From positions 1,600,001 to 1,664,000 of the forward strand of contig NZ_AP024601.1 in NCBI RefSeq assembly GCF_018326425.1: a stretch of 64,000 nt of DNA, written 5' to 3'. The notes under the pieces were generated by a model, which worked only from the letters and a program-made list of their open reading frames with translations, was not told where the DNA came from and searched no databases. Positions 63,451 to 64,000 of the stretch are shown in pieces. Source of the stretch: Polycladomyces abyssicola. GTDB taxonomy: Bacteria > Bacillota > Bacilli > Thermoactinomycetales > JIR-001. A program made the position numbers and the translations under genes. The first letter of the stretch is position 1. Each line of letters starts with the position of its first letter.

Positions 63451-63960
63451 ACTTAGTTTCTTCTGCTGTTTCCTCCGGTGGCCGCTCGTTCTCGATTCCC
63501 TCCCACACATCGGATGGATCAACGCCCAAAGCACGGACAAACTGATCGACCACCTTCTCGACCGCTTCGTCCGACAATCCCCGTTCCTTGCGCTCCAATT
63601 CACGCCGCCTGATCTCGTTCTCCTGTTCCTTCAGATCAAGTTTACGCTTCTTATGGATCTTGTCCCACATGGTCCTGATGACCACGGCAGCGGAATGTGG
63701 TGTGGCCTTTTGCAGCGTTTCCGTTTTCTTCAGATGATACATGTATAGATTGATGATCTCCCAGGCCTGATCGATGTGATCGGCTATTTTTTGGGTTCGA
63801 AGTTTTTCCAACTCTTCCGAATCTATCTCCTCACCCTCTTTACCGTGGAAGGAGATACCCCAAATTTCCGTGCCGTCTCCTTTTTACTCCCACACGCTGC
63901 ATAATAGGCCCTGATTTCCTCACGGGTTTTATCGTCGATTTTCTTCCCGCGTTTACCCAT
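63449..63960 (-). pseudogene. Terminase small subunit-like gene with a frameshift
   Basis: ATG 63960 starts 'GKRGKKIDDKTREEIRAYYA' and 'KKETARKFGVSPSTVKRV', an HTH as in small terminase subunits, then stops at TAG 63823-63825. The next frame overlaps and continues 'KEGEEIDSEELEKLRTQKIA', 'AWEIINLYMYHLKKTETLQK' and a charged coiled coil to 63449. Joined, the pieces give one ordinary protein of about 165 residues. The shift lies near 63835-63850. Alternatively, a shorter protein starts at ATG 63811. Prophage or integrative-element origin. Confidence 0.6.
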
Positions 63961-64000
63961 TACATAGCCACCACCTCAACCTCAACCCCTATGAGTCACA

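Noticed and set aside
1..64000. CRISPR arrays, tRNA and rRNA genes
   Set aside because: No regularly spaced repeats and no tRNA- or rRNA-like sequences were recognised anywhere in the window.

Overview
The window looks like a chromosome segment of a spore-forming, low-to-moderate-GC Gram-positive bacterium, most likely a member of the Thermoactinomycetaceae or a close Bacillales relative. The evidence is the Bacillus-type gene order bshA-cca-birA-panB-panC-panD followed later by aspB, the strong GGAGG ribosome binding sites, the frequent TTG/GTG starts, and sporulation genes (a SpoIIP homologue, YheC/YheD-type coat proteins, a SleL-like GH18 protein, Ku/LigD). The family assignment is inference; no rRNA, tRNA or CRISPR array was seen.

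Layout. 1-19.3 kb is compact housekeeping DNA: bacillithiol and CCA addition genes, biotin ligase, the pantothenate operon, a TPR protein, a Ku/LigD end-joining set in which LigD is split into separate ligase and polymerase genes, a nucleoside deaminase, a membrane AAA-M41 protease with an overlapping partner, hydroxybutyryl-CoA dehydrogenase-acetate kinase, and aspB. Between the LigD halves lie a Tyr/Phe-rich coat-like gene and a decayed paralogue with two in-frame TAA codons. 19.3-35.3 kb is mixed: a GH18 lipoprotein, lexA with two SOS boxes, broken and duplicated small genes, two tyrosine recombinases, an amine oxidase, a secreted protein, pyruvate oxidase and SpoIIP.

35.3-47.3 kb is an accessory island and the most interesting part. 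A tight operon encodes PEP mutase, phosphonopyruvate decarboxylase and 2-aminoethylphosphonate transaminase, that is, a complete 2-aminoethylphosphonate (AEP) route, and its last gene is a YheC/YheD-type ATP-grasp protein 3 bp after the transaminase. Three more ATP-grasp genes surround it, two of them recent near-identical copies flanking a lysine 2,3-aminomutase. The rest of the island is debris: IS110, IS21 and IS630 pieces, CDP-glucose pathway remnants, an ankyrin pseudogene, and orphan sequences that look like IS200/IS605 (TnpB) right ends with omega-RNA. The working idea is that AEP or a derivative is attached to a protein or peptide, perhaps on the spore surface.

47.4-58 kb is again ordered: a BlaI-type repressor, M56 protease and lipoprotein module with a palindromic operator/terminator; two MFS transporters separated by a transposase-less IS200/IS605-like element; a four-carbon acid-sugar operon (DeoR regulator, DUF1537 kinase, PdxA2, MFS) with a four-fold 10-bp repeat in front of it; and a second DeoR regulator coupled to a Gfo/Idh/MocA oxidoreductase. 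58-64 kb is mobile or prophage-like: an excisionase-like HTH, a DUF4352 lipoprotein, a frameshifted membrane protein, coiled-coil and small proteins, a decayed IS1182 transposase and a frameshifted terminase-small-subunit-like gene.
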